A DNA stretch of 64,000 bases from Alitta virens (taxonomy: Eukaryota; Annelida; Polychaeta; Phyllodocida; Nereididae), in contig OW028574.1 in NCBI GenBank assembly GCA_932294295.1, positions 29,086,145 through 29,150,144 of the forward strand. Reading direction: 5' to 3'. The notes beneath the pieces were generated by a model. It made no database searches, was not told the DNA's origin, and worked only from the letters and a program-made list of their open reading frames with translations. The translations under genes were made by a program, and so were the position numbers. Below, piece by piece: positions 35,627 through 45,754 of this stretch (the first letter of the stretch is position 1; the number at the start of each line of letters is the position of its first letter).

Positions 35627-35639
35627 ATACTCCCACCTT
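35627..35639 (-). promoter_or_regulatory. Gypsy polypurine tract
   Basis: On the minus strand AAGGTGGGAGTAT directly precedes the 3' LTR, as expected for the plus-strand primer. Confidence 0.7.
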
Positions 35640-35859
35640 AGGATTAAATGCCCTCATTTGATATCACGTATAAAACATATATATTTTAGTAGCTGGAGCC
35701 ATTTAAAATCAAAACACAATCATCATAATAAATGAGGAACACATATATACAAAAATAAACATTCACATTAAATTTGAGTTCAGTGAAAAATGTTCATTTC
35801 ATTTTGATAAACCAGGGGGGTATATAGCAAGTGTCACTGGGGGGAGGGGGACAAATCAG

Positions 35860-36461
35860 CGTCCTTCAGCTGGTGTGGCACTGCAGCCAGCTGTTTTCGT
35901 AGCTGGGCATTATCATTTTCCAGCTTTCTGACTTGAGTCACGTTTCGGCGTTCATCTTCCATGTTTGCCCCAGGGCCTTGTGGCGGTCACAGGTCTCTTT
36001 GTAAACTATGGACCAGTTGTCCATGGCCTCCTGCATCAATTCGGAGTTTGCAGGTTTAGCTGGTAGCGGCTTGTCTGTGGTCCTTCATGGTGCAGGCTGC
36101 TTGGCTGGATGGGCCTGGACGGAGACGTCCTGCCACTGAGGTAGACGGGGTCGTCCTGGCTGCCTGCTTCCGAGAAGCAGGTGCCTAATACAGTGGGAGG
36201 GGCAACGGCAGCAGTGCTTGCCGTCTCAGCTCCGGTGACGAAGGTAGGCTGCGGATGCGGGATGCTGTCTATTCCCGCCATGAGGATGGTGTCATTGTCA
36301 GTAGGGAGGGAGTCCCTTCTCTCTTCTCTCTGGGGGGCAGCCCAGGCCTCTGTGCTAGTCAGCAACCTGACATCGTTCGCACCAAAGGTCACGGAGGTGT
36401 CCATTGGTTCAGCCATTCTGAAAGTTACAACAAGTCTTAGACACGGGTCCCAATAAAGCAT
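35860..36461 (-). CDS. Third open frame of the Gypsy element, unknown
   Basis: Minus-strand frame starting at ATG 36,416 (MAEPMDTSVTFGANDVRLLT) or slightly upstream. It is a low-complexity Ser/Pro/Thr-rich segment of about 125 residues. After a stop it continues as ELMQEAMDNWSIVYKETC and, in another frame, VRKLENDNAQLRKQLAAVP, a coiled-coil-like heptad stretch. The ATG follows TTGTAACTTTCAG, a plausible splice acceptor. It lies between RNase H and the 3' LTR where integrase or an env-like frame would be. No signal peptide or membrane segment is seen. Function unknown. Confidence 0.45.
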
Positions 36462-37375
36462 TCTATCTATATTTAGGTTTTAGAAATGACTTCTTCCAAG
36501 CACCTTAATGAGCTATCAGTGCCAATGTCACATAAGAAAAATTAAATTCTTAGCACAGTTACACTAATTCCATCTTTAGACTGGCTCTGCCTGTTACCTC
36601 CAGTATGTTCTGCAGCACCCACAACATAATGTGACAATTTACAACTTAACTAGTCCACAATCTTACACTTCCACAGACTTCCATTACACCTGGGCCTGCC
36701 TAATCATTTCTGACAAACATTACATTGTCTTCAATATACAGTAGGGCTTACCCAGTTTCCTAGGCAAAATATTATATTGCTACGCACACTCCTTGTGAAA
36801 TATACAAATTTCCAATACTCACATTCAATCCAGATATAACAAGAAGACAATCAGTGGGAAATGATGAATCAGCAATTAGTCCTAGGTCAAGCAGCTGGGT
36901 CAGAATGTAGGTGTTATAATGCGATGTAGCTAAGTGCACAAATCCAAAAAGTTGAAGAGCAATGTCGATTTGAAGTCTTGATTGTCCAAAGAACTCAGCA
37001 GAAATGATGACCTTAGTCCTCTGACCTTGGCATGCTGGACCTCAACGAGAAATTCCCACTGATGCTTTCTAATTGGTCAAGCTGAGTTCCGTCTTGGATA
37101 AATCAAAATATGACCAATTTGATTGGCTACATCATTGCCTGTAACCACCCCTGGGGACTGATGTCACTCAATCCCCTGTTCCGATCAGCCACAGCATCCT
37201 ATGACATATTAACTCACATAACCCCCTTCCCGTCCTGATAAAAATTGCATAGCATGTCATGAAATAAGCATGCCTAGAAAGAAAGAAAGAAATAAGAGAG
37301 AAGTAAAATAAAGAAAAGATCGAGGAGATAGGCAATTAACAAGAAAAGCTCTCTTTAAAAAAGAGACCTGTGGTT
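36462..37375. other. Gypsy internal region without a recognised gene
   Basis: The integrase zinc finger and DDE core should be here, but I see none of their motifs in any frame. The minus strand has a TTTCTTTCTTTCTTTCTAG acceptor-like tract at about 37,273-37,295 and a purine run GGACGGGAAGGGGG at about 37,224-37,240. The content is best explained by replacement or deletion of integrase. Confidence 0.5.
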
Positions 37376-37379
37376 AACG

Positions 37380-37750
37380 TAGTCTAGACATGCAATTTAG
37401 CCATTGCTTAATTGGAGACAATTAAACTGAGCCCAGATATTCTTCAGCTGTGGCCCTGCCAGAGCGATTGTATCGAAAGGAGGTCTTTCACCTTTCTCAA
37501 GCCACTCTGTGACCTATCTGAGGTCATTGTCTTCTGTTTGAGCTGATTGCAGCTGCTCCTCCGACAGTGTTTCTAGCCAGTTAGCAGGCCTTTGTTGGAG
37601 GGCTCCACAGACATATGGATCATACAGAGACAAAGGGGGCACTACTATTTGGCTGTCAGAGCCAGTTGGATCACTCAGGTTACTGAGGTTCAGGTAAACT
37701 TGTGCAGCATTTGCAGGATCTAACTGGGATGTGGGAGCATCCATCTGCAT
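37380..37750 (-). pseudogene. Gypsy RNase H-integrase linker
   Basis: Minus strand ALQQRPANWLETLSEEQLQS followed further on by LKNIWAQFNCLQLSNGQI, the linker that leads into the integrase zinc finger in Gypsy polyproteins. It ends in a stop near 37,345 and no zinc finger follows. Confidence 0.65.
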
Positions 37751-37910
37751 TGCTACGTTTCTTGCCTTCCTTGTGCTCTATTTTGAAGTTATATTCACTG
37801 AGAGCCACCATCTTACTGGGATGTGGGAGCATCCATCTGCATTGCTATGTTTCTTGCCTTCCTTGTGCTCTATTTTGAAGTCATATTCACTGAGAGCAGC
37901 CATCCAGCGG
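37727..37910. repeat. 92-bp tandem duplication in the RNase H end
   Basis: CTGGGATGTGGGAGCATCCA and the following ~70 bases occur twice with an offset of 92 and three or four differences. It repeats the KIEHKEGKKHSNADG end of RNase H. 92 is not a multiple of three, so the frame is lost. Confidence 0.85.
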
Positions 37911-38212
37911 GCCAGCATACCCTCAGCATCTTTGAAATGTTGCCACCAGACAAGGGCTTTGTGGTCAGTTCTAACGATGGCGTTGGGTTGACTAAATATG
38001 TATGGCCGAAACATTTTAGCCATGTTGACTATTGCCAAGAGCTCCTTGTATGTAGTGCAATACCTTTTCTGACTGGTACTCAACCTTTTGCTTGCATAAG
38101 CAATCACGTTTTCTTCTCCATCCATTATTTGGGAGACTACCCCTCCAATAGCTGTATCAGAGGCATCAGTGTCCAGTATCACCTGACAAACCTTTCTTGG
38201 AGTTTTAAACAT
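37778..38212 (-). pseudogene. Gypsy RNase H domain
   Basis: Minus strand QVILDTDASDTAIGGVVSQ (first catalytic Asp), VIAYASKRLSTSQKRYCTTY, KELLAIV (Glu), VRTDHKALVWW (Asp) and KIEHKEGKKHSNADG at the end. These are all the expected RNase H landmarks of Ty3/Gypsy. The next domain toward the 5' side is in another frame. Confidence 0.9.
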
Positions 38213-38235
38213 TGGAGCAGAGACCAGAGCCTCTT

Positions 38236-38960
38236 TCAGTGTTTCACAAGCACTCTGGCAATCAAGAGTTCCAATTTCAGGGTATCTTTCTGTGTCAGTC
38301 CATTTAGAGGTGCAGCTACCTCTGAGAAGCTTGGCACATACTTCCTGTAGTAAGATGCAAAGCCAATAAAGCTTCTGAGTTCATGCACATTCACAGGAGG
38401 GGGCCACTTGAAAATGACTTCAATTTTCCTGGAATAAGGCCGCGCTCCTTGCCTACCCACAACATGACCCAAGAAAGCCACTTCGGTTCTAACAGCTCAC
38501 ACTTGCTAGGTTTTAGGCGCAGGCCAGCAGCACTCAGTCTGTCCAGGACTTCTTTCAAGTGGTCTATGGTGGCTTCAAAAGTCTGACCACAGACTATTAC
38601 ATCATCTATATAGCAGAGGCACTGTTCACTGTTCATACCATGTAAAACCAACTCCATGAGTCGCTCTAGTGTAGCAGAGCCGTTGGTGACCCCAAATGGC
38701 ATTACCTTGAACTGGGAGCAGTAAAAACAGTCCTTGCCTTATCTCCCTCATCCAAGGCGATATGCCAACACCCTGATGAAAGATCAAGGGTCCAGAACCA
38801 ATTTGCTCCAGCCAAACTATCAAGGTAGTCATCAATCCGCAGGAGCGTATATGCATCACGGCGGCAGAGGCTGTTTAATTTCCTATAGTCAACACAGAAA
38901 CGAAGCTTGAAACCTTCTTCCTCACAAGCACTTCCTCATCATCTTGTCCATCTCCTCCCC
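38236..38960 (-). pseudogene. Gypsy reverse transcriptase
   Basis: Minus strand, right to left: RFCVDYRKLNSLCRRDAY, FWTLDLSSGCWHIALDEGD (motif A), MPFGVTNGSATLERLMELVL, CLCYIDDVIVCG (YIDD motif C), HLKEVLDRLSAAGLRLKPSK and, after a shift, FLGHVVGRQG and ELRSFIGFASYYRKYVPSF. Frameshifts at about 38,480 and 38,700, and a stop near 38,930, break the frame. Confidence 0.92.
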
Positions 38961-39189
38961 AAGTGCACGTTGCTGGGCCCAGCCCAACCTACGAAGTGGC
39001 ACCGTGATTGGAGCGTGATCTCCTGTATCAATTCTGTGTTTGACTAAACTGGTCTGTCTTAGACCATACTTTCAACCTTCAGAGCAGTGTTCATATTCAA
39101 GCACTTGTACATCTACATAACATACATGCCCAGGCAACAGAGTTGTGGCTTCCGTGAGGGCCACCTGTCCACCTGTCCACCTTCAACAG

Positions 39190-39480
39190 GGCGTATCCCA
39201 TGACAGGAAACAAGTTTGCCACAAATTTCGAGGGATCCAGCCCTAGTGGAGAATATAATTATTTTTAACTAAAAAGTCCATGCCTAAGACTGCTGGAAGG
39301 CTACCCATATCGGCTACAATAATGGCTGCACTAAATCTACATCTAGCTAACTCTATGACAAATGTAGCTTTCCTATAAGTGGTAATTTGACCTCCATTGG
39401 CCGCATTGATCGGCCATTTTATAGGATCAAATGAGGACTTTGGTTTTACTCATCATGAGCACCATAATCTAGCAGGTTTG
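39190..39480 (-). pseudogene. Gypsy protease region
   Basis: The minus strand ends with IIVADMGSLPAVLGMDFLV, the conserved C-terminal part of Gypsy retropepsins (xxxxLGMDFL). The upstream segment includes TYRKATFVIELARCRFSAA. The active-site Asp-Ser/Thr-Gly is expected around 39,480 but is unclear because of stops. Confidence 0.6.
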
Positions 39481-39589
39481 CTGCTTTAGACCCAAAGTAA
39501 ACAGTCAAATACCACGCGACATGCTGGTCCAAGACATCGGGCCAACATTCATCCTTCCTTCCAGACAACAGCGGGGTCGTGGACATGGG

Positions 39590-40480
39590 ATCCAAACCTG
39601 CAGGTTTTGTTTAAAGGCTTAGACTGTGAAGTCTTCAGACAATTTCGCTTGAAATGCCCTGGCTGGTCGCAGCCAAAACACCTAGAGGGTTCTTTCTTGC
39701 CTTTGGACCAGAATCTAAGCTGCTGTGAGGGCTTTAACCTGGTCAGCTAAGGTCTTCAGCTGCTGGTGGGCAGAGCTGTCTGCAGACATGCAGGGCCCTG
39801 GGGATGGTCAGCTGCAGCAACCTGCATGGGCAGGCCTACCTCTTGTGATATAAACAAGTTGGTAGGTGACAGTTCACTTTGTGCAGCATCCTCTTTTGGC
39901 TTCTTGGTGCAGTTAACTGCAGTAGCCTGCTGAAACCGTATAGCAAGCTCAATGGTGCCCTGCACAGTTCTAGGCTTGTTAGCTTTCAGCCACACAAACA
40001 TATTGTGGGATCCAGCTGTCTCCAGAAAGCGATCACTGGCCTGCTCATCAGGTACAGCCAGAGGATGGGCTTTTCTCACAAGATCATACAGGTAATGACC
40101 AAAGGTCCATGGATTGATCTCTTTTGATCACGGCTAATTAATCTCTGTATGTCTCCAAAGATCTCTCATTATAAAAAAACTGACAGCAGTATATTATCTC
40201 AGAGATCTTCAAATGTTGCAGGAGTGGGCATGGTTTTCATGTGGATTTTTGCATTTCCCACTATATTATTTCACAAATGGAATTTTCATTCTTCACTGTC
40301 TCAGCTATTATAGTCAGCTACCTTGGTAAAGTCTTCTACAAACTCAGCAAATGAGTTAGATCTCCCATCAAAGGTTGGTGACACTTCTTTCATGGGCCTC
40401 CTTCTGACCTTTTGACCTCCAGAAATGGGGAGACATTGGTCTGTGTATTATTAGAAGGACCATAAATTGGGTAGCTATAT
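39590..40480 (-). pseudogene. Gypsy gag with zinc knuckle
   Basis: Minus strand CFGCDQPGHFKRNCLK near 39,640-39,690 is a CCHC zinc knuckle. Upstream is the gag C-terminal part, VPDEQASDRFLETAGSHNMF and TIELAIRFQQATAVNCTKKP. Further upstream, NSFAEFVEDFTKVADY at about 40,300-40,350. The region around 40,080-40,300 has frame breaks. Confidence 0.75.
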
Positions 40481-40727
40481 GGCCTATTATCTACAGAGGC
40501 ATGGGCATCATGACCTAGATATGGCCTGTCAACAGGTGCATGGACATCTTGACCTAGATGTGGCTCATTGTGAAGGGGTAATTGCCAGTCAGTCAGTGAC
40601 TGTCTAATGAGCTGGTGTCAGTTTACATCCCAGTCTTGGGGTTCTCTTCTTGACTAATGTCGTCATGGTCTGTTGGTCTCTCTGGTAGCAGAGGTCTATT
40701 CTGTCACCTGTCAAATAGATCTGATGT

Positions 40728-40912
40728 TGGGTGGTGGGTGATAAGGGCTTTACATCCTGTATTTCTGCACCAGTTGGGCTAATTAGGACTGACAGGGACC
40801 ATGGCAATGAGATGAAGGATGAAACAGTCATCCAACTTAGGCTCGACCAGGAATTGAACCCGAGAACCAGCGGTTGGAAGCCCAGAGCGCTACTTTGAGC
40901 TAGGCCCCGCCC
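40728..40912 (-). mobile_element. tRNA-derived SINE, copy 3, inside the Gypsy
   Basis: Full-length minus-strand copy with box A GGCCTAGCTCAAAGTAGCGC and box B GGGTTCAATTCCTGG. It is flanked by a perfect 14-bp target duplication, AATAGATCTGATGT, at 40,714-40,727 and 40,913-40,926. Its presence in the gag 5' region shows the SINE was still moving after the Gypsy inserted. Confidence 0.92.
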
Positions 40913-41309
40913 AATAGATCTGATGTAGATCTAGGGTGCCAGTAATTAGCAACGGAGTCATGCCTCCCTGAGTCCTGTCTGACTGAGAAAGGAGCCCAGG
41001 ATGGTGGCATAGAATTATTTATGCTGGGCAGGAGTCTAGCTGGAGTTTATGAAATAGGTCCCAACTGCCTTTGTCTTTCAGCATGATGCAGTTCCCTGAT
41101 CCCTTCATAGGAAGATCGTAATCCATAGCTCATTGGAGCAGGTCTTGCAGGAGTCCTCTGGAAATCTTCAGGCCTTTTCATAGTCTCTTGAGTTTCTATG
41201 CACATTAGAGCCTTCTGTAGGCTGGCCTACAGTCCTTGATCTCAAGGTCATATAGGGGGTGCTCCCCAAATTGTGTGCAGAAGAAGCCATGTGGTGTCAC
41301 TGACTATGT

Positions 41310-41489
41310 GTACTGACAAAGTACAGTTCTGCTTTTACTGGTTTCTTGTACTGACGAAGTACAAATTTGCACTGCCAAAGTGCAATATATCAAACGGTGG
41401 CTTCTGTAAACCAAGGCTGTACTGACAAAATACGAAACTTTCTATTGGTTTTCTACACTGAAAAGCACAGAATTGTACTGAAAAAGTAC
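41310..41489. promoter_or_regulatory. Cluster of GTACT-N5-AGTAC dyads in the Gypsy leader
   Basis: Five 15-bp dyads: GTACTGACAAAGTAC (41,310), GTACTGACGAAGTAC (41,348), GCACTGCCAAAGTGC (41,369), GTACTGACAAAATAC (41,419) and GTACTGAAAAAGTAC (41,475). A degenerate sixth is near 41,456. They lie between the 5' LTR and gag. In the third copy both arms change (T-A to C-G), keeping the stem paired. They could be RNA hairpins or binding sites for a dimeric protein. Confidence 0.6.
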
Positions 41490-41550
41490 AATGTTAGCAG
41501 GTAGCTTCTTTCAACCAGCATTTTTTCTATCATAATCAGAGGCTAGGGTC

Positions 41551-41567
41551 CCACATCAGGCACCAAA
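41551..41567 (-). promoter_or_regulatory. Candidate Gypsy primer-binding site
   Basis: Two bases inside the 5' LTR the minus strand reads TTTGGTGCCTGATGTGG. This resembles the common Gypsy form TTTGGCGCC..CGTGG complementary to a tRNA 3' end, with some substitutions. The position supports it; the tRNA is not identified. Confidence 0.5.
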
Positions 41568-41569
41568 TC

Positions 41570-42032
41570 TGTAGTGGTTCTGGCTCTGCAATAGGCCTGT
41601 TGACCACGGTAAGTTGTTCCAGAGTCTAGCTCTGATATGATAGAGAAGCAACTCAGTCATTGAGTTTTTACATTTATTACAACACATCAAATATAACAGT
41701 ACAGTGGTGCCCACTACAGCATGACCTATGCTTAAGCAGTCACTTGGCTGACTATAAGTTCAACTGAATGACCAGATAGATCTTCTCAGAGTATTATACA
41801 GGAGGCTGTATGACTCTGGTCAGTCTGGGGCCAAACAGAGGATCTTACACAGATAGCTGTATCACTCTAGACAGGTCTGGTCAAGAACCCCAGTAGGCAG
41901 AGGTATTTATGTCCCCCCCCCTCTGCATAGTCATATGGCCACTGGTGACCTGACCAGGCTGACCAATGGAGAAGCCAGCAGGTGCTGCCCCATGGTAACA
42001 GGGAGCTCATTTGGCTGAAGGCACTCTCTACA
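41570..42032 (-). repeat. Gypsy 5' LTR
   Basis: 463-bp partner of 35,210-35,626, from TGTAGTGGTTCTGGCTCTGC to GCACTCTCTACA. The CCAG target duplication follows at 42,033. Confidence 0.9.
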
Positions 42033-43079
42033 CCAGCATCTACTTTGAAATTAATCAAGGCTTTGAAGTTCCCCATATTCTTGTTTGATTCCCCTGGCTC
42101 GGCAGCTTTCTTGAATAGGTAAGCCATCATCCCTGTGACCTCTCTTTGTGCCACTCCTTGTTGTCCACATAACTCCAATGTCTTCACAATGGAAATTAGA
42201 AGATTCTTTCATCAATTTGAACTTTAATTTTGCCGGTTGGATTTTCATATGTCGACTTGAATGCCTCAAGTTTGGTCATTGAAGATCTATGGTAGGCATG
42301 TGTTGAGTGTACCTTCATTTCTTGCATGGCATCTTTCCACTTTTGGTATGGTTCAGAAATCCGTTCACGGGGATGTCGATGGGCTGTGTCAGGGAACAAC
42401 ACACAGGCAATGCAGTACAAGCCATCAAATTTTTCCAGCCACTCCATGCATGATCTATTCATGAGGCCATTTTTTTGTACCTTTTGTCCTTGTCCTTTTT
42501 TGATGGAAATTTGAAAGAATTCTCTGGAATTCTGTTTTTGATGAGATGGTTTTTCAATTCATCACCGACACTTTTATCTGCATAGTTGCAAATATCTTTG
42601 AAGTTGTCTTCATCCGTTGCACCCGTTGTTGATGCCATAGCATTATCAGTGTTGGAGTCCTTCCCTGTTCCTCAATGACAGTTGTAGGCAGAGTATTGTC
42701 ACCCTGTTTCATCCTTTTTGACAGACCATTGTCACATTGTTCACTGGTGCCGTGTCTTCATATGCCAGATCTTTCTTTCTGAAAGTGGGTTAGTTACGAA
42801 ATTACCCTCATTTTCACAGCCTGCATCAATTGAGTGATTTATTTTAGAGGTCTGTGGATATAGTCCATTGATAATTATGTTTGACATAATTTTATCTTAT
42901 CAAAATGAATTTTAGTAGAATTACATAGGTGAGATTCATATTAAACATCACAATGCAAATCACATCCAACTTGTCATCGCAAAAAGTGTAACAAGATATA
43001 TAATCTAACAACTTACTTGTTCGAGATCGGTCTTGATTTGAAAAAAAGCCTCTTTACTGTCTGTTGTTGAGATTTCCAT
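42033..43079 (-). pseudogene. hAT/DUF4371-type transposase, 5' part
   Basis: Minus strand, upstream of the Gypsy insertion. Exon 1, 43,079-43,017, is a 21-codon ATG exon (MEISTTDSKEAFFQIKTDLE..) ending at a GTAAGT donor. The next exon begins near 42,785 after ACCCACTTTCAG and encodes NRIPENSFKFPSKKDKDK, then a frameshift and EWLEKFDGLYCIACVLFPDT (the TTF-type zinc-finger region), WKDAMQEMKVHSTHAYH, LCGQQGVAQR and RGHRDDG-type residues, and ALINFKVDAG just before the LTR. SINE copy 4 lies about 240 bp upstream of exon 1. It is the 5' half of the gene at 34,148-35,209. Confidence 0.85.
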
Positions 43080-43321
43080 CGTGACAGAAGAAGAATATAC
43101 CTAAAAAGAAATGTTAAGATATCATGCTTACCATTTAGGTCTGTGTAACAGAAGGACAAAAATTGAGCCCCATGTGTTCATGGCACGTTCCTTAATACAT
43201 AATTAATATTATTGCAGCAGGCCTATATCAGTATGATCACAACTCCATAGACTTCAAAGCTATATGTATCACATGATAATCAATGACATACTTACCTTAT
43301 GACTGAGGTTTCAAAAAGTGT

Positions 43322-43499
43322 GGAGGTGGGTGGATTTAGGGCTTTACGTCCTGTATTGCTGCACCAGTTGGGCTAATTAGGACAGGCAGAGACCATGGCA
43401 ATGAGACGAAGGAGGAAACAGCCATCCAACTTAGGCACGACTGGGAATCGAACCCTGGGCTTCCAACCGCTGGGTCCAAATCTGAGCTAGGCCCCCGCC
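43322..43499 (-). mobile_element. tRNA-derived SINE, copy 4, with inverted segment
   Basis: Minus-strand copy with box A (GGGGGCCTAGCTCAGA) and box B (GGGTTCGATTCCCAG). The target duplication is TTTCAAAAAGTGT at 43,309-43,321 and TTTCAAAAGGTGT at 43,500-43,512. Between the boxes, 43,455-43,477 carries the anticodon region in reverse-complement orientation compared with copies 2 and 3. Confidence 0.88.
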
Positions 43500-43512
43500 T
43501 TTCAAAAGGTGT

Positions 43513-44260
43513 AAAAAATCAACAGAAGCAACAAATACATGTGCATAAACGCATGGAGACAGAGTCAATGTCTTGATGGTCAAATCCAGCCACGATTTCA
43601 TGAAAGGTTATTAAGAATGATGAAAAATGTCATGTGACGGACTTTCTGAGTCCAATGCAGCAAAGGCAATAATAATATTTTCCTAAGATGAGAAAATTTA
43701 AAAGAACACGGTTGTAATTCAAAGAAATATAAGGCTATTGTGTCCCATGCCGAAGAAGGTGTAAAAAAGGTTGTACTAAGCACAAGGTTAAATTTGAAAG
43801 GGTTGGAAGAAAACCACACCTCTATAATTTTCAGGTAAGAAATGCAGGTAAACTGTCAAGCCAAGTGCAGACACCTGCCGGAATTTTTCAGATATTTGTA
43901 TACTGTAATGGTTCTTGTTTGCATAATGGTTCTGGTTTGCATTGACCAATGTTTGAGGTTCCAGGGACCACTGGTCGTACAGGTTACAGCAAACCAATAC
44001 TTTTTGGCCACATTTTTATTGAAATTCACAGATCGAACAAATTGATCTTTTCACCTCGACATGTTAAAGATATGTTGACATTAAATGAAATATACAACTA
44101 TCTTTACAGACTAAGAGTATAGTCGGGATATTACGGGTCCGTTCAACCTGTGCCATTTCATTAGTACGGATCATCAATCATGAAAGGTTATAATTTCAGA
44201 GATTTCAATTATGTGTCCAAATATTGCATTGTACCACGATTATATTTGTTCATAGCTAAT
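43513..44260. other. Spacer with no supported gene
   Basis: Short frames exist on both strands but none shows a domain or convincing splice structure. It contains AT-rich stretches only. Confidence 0.35.
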
Positions 44261-44265
44261 CACTG

Positions 44266-44620
44266 AGAAAATATTTATTGAATCACTGGCAGTCAAGAGG
44301 AACAATTAACAAAGGAGTTTCCCCTTTATTGAGAGCTATAAAATGGAGTGAACACTATTGGTTAGGAGTAAAGATTTAGCTTTATTTGATACACTGAAGA
44401 AACGATGTTTCATTAAAGCAGAGGGTATTGTCTCTGATGAAAGTAGGCTTTCATTGAAGACAACCAGAGGGGGCATGTGCAGCATAAGGAGGCAAGGCAT
44501 CACAGGAGAATCTGAAAAAGAGAATTCAGTAAATGAAGTTAAATTAATACGGAGTAAATTACATATTTTATTCTTTTTAAAGTTTGAAATCAACAATGCA
44601 AAAGAATGCAGTATGTAATT
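44266..44620 (-). other. Exon-like block A, duplicated
   Basis: Minus strand: CTCTTTTTCAG at about 44,515 followed by a frame reading SPVMPCLLMLHMPPLVVFNE and SSETIPSALMKHRFFSVSNK, then GCTCTCAATAAAGG, a poly(A) signal. The last ~80 bp (44,266-44,346) are repeated at 45,755-45,840. It looks like a 3'-terminal exon of a decayed gene or transcript of unknown type. Confidence 0.35.
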
Positions 44621-44679
44621 TACTCTACATTAATGCATTAAAACAATTTTGTTTATTTAACTTGGGTCTTTATGTATAC

Positions 44680-45250
44680 AATGGAACCTCCCCATTAAGA
44701 CCACTCTAATTTGCAATTAATTCCAATTGTTTTCACCTTTGAGGATATATTTACAATGCAATGTGCCATTTATTCAATATTAAATCTGGTCTTAATGGAG
44801 GTTCCTTTGTATACATTGGCAACTCATCATAAAGACCACTCTATTTATTCTTCCAATGGTAAGTTTGCCTCCCTATTAAGCACCGTTAGAGTGGTTTATT
44901 ATGAGATGCAAGTGTATACAATGAACCTGGAAATCACAAGATTTGAGGAAGAGAAATATTTTAATGTGGAGTAAATTGCATATGGCATTTCTTTGGCAAA
45001 GTTCCATTCTGCATTGGCCATTTCAAAGTTTACATGAAATAATACAATTACTCCAAATTTAAAAAAAAATCATAAAATGTGGTCTTAATGTGGAGTTGCC
45101 AATGTATACAATGGAATCTCACCATTAAGACCACTCAAGGTGAAAACAATTGCAATTAATTATTACAATGCAATATATGTCATTTATTCCATATTAAATC
45201 TGGTCTTAATGGAGGTTACTCTGTACACATTGCCTAAAAGGGAGGTGAAC
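44680..45250. repeat. Inverted-repeat family around CCATTAAGACCACTC
   Basis: Direct and inverted copies of TGTATACAATGGAACCTCC and CCATTAAGACCACTC occur at about 44,672-44,705, 44,788-44,816, 44,830, 45,078-45,110, 45,110-45,135 and 45,205-45,225. Arrangement is like nested short inverted-repeat elements. A related AAGACCACCGT/TCAAGACTACTG segment lies near 51,200-51,290. Confidence 0.65.
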
Positions 45251-45754
45251 AATTTGCAATTGAAATTATACAGTTTGGGATAAAAAAAAAATCTACTTTC
45301 TGTGAGAATAGTCTTTATTGCAGTTGGCAGTTGTGACATCATCACCATTGTCTAGTGATTGTGACATCATCAGTGTTGAAAGACAGATAGTTTTTTTTTT
45401 CTAGCCACAGTCCATGCAAGCTAAGGGGTTTGACAAACATCTGAAAACTGACAAACATCTGAAAACTGAAAAAGAGCTTTGTGTATAATATAGATTAATC
45501 GTTTTTTTAATTGAATAGTTGTTTTTTGTGATTAAGCAAAAAGCACAGTAAAAAAATCCTAGGCCTAAATTTACAATGAAACAATTATTCACTGGTCACT
45601 TCCGGCACTAGAAAATTATATTTGACCCTCAGGAGTGATAGTTGGCACTATTATAGAGCCAACTATCACTCCCTCAGGTCAAATAAAAATTTACTAGTGC
45701 CCTCGCATCGGTCCATATTAGTATAATAGGGTTTACTAACATATTCAAATTTTG

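Larger units (their letters stand above)
35210..42032 (-). mobile_element. Ty3/Gypsy LTR retrotransposon inside the hAT gene
   Basis: A 6.8-kb minus-strand element with LTRs starting TGTAG and ending CTACA, and a 4-bp target duplication CCAG at 35,206-35,209 and 42,033-42,036. It has a primer-site-like sequence next to the right LTR and a polypurine tract next to the left LTR. Inside are gag with a zinc knuckle, protease, reverse transcriptase and RNase H. No integrase was found where it should be, and an unusual third open frame occupies that area. Without the element and one CCAG, the host hAT frame continues directly across the site, which confirms the boundaries. Confidence 0.92.

Noticed and set aside
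37224..37240. Second polypurine tract marking another LTR at about 36,840-37,223
   Set aside because: No matching LTR copy was found on the other side, and the outer LTR pair with CCAG duplication explains the element.
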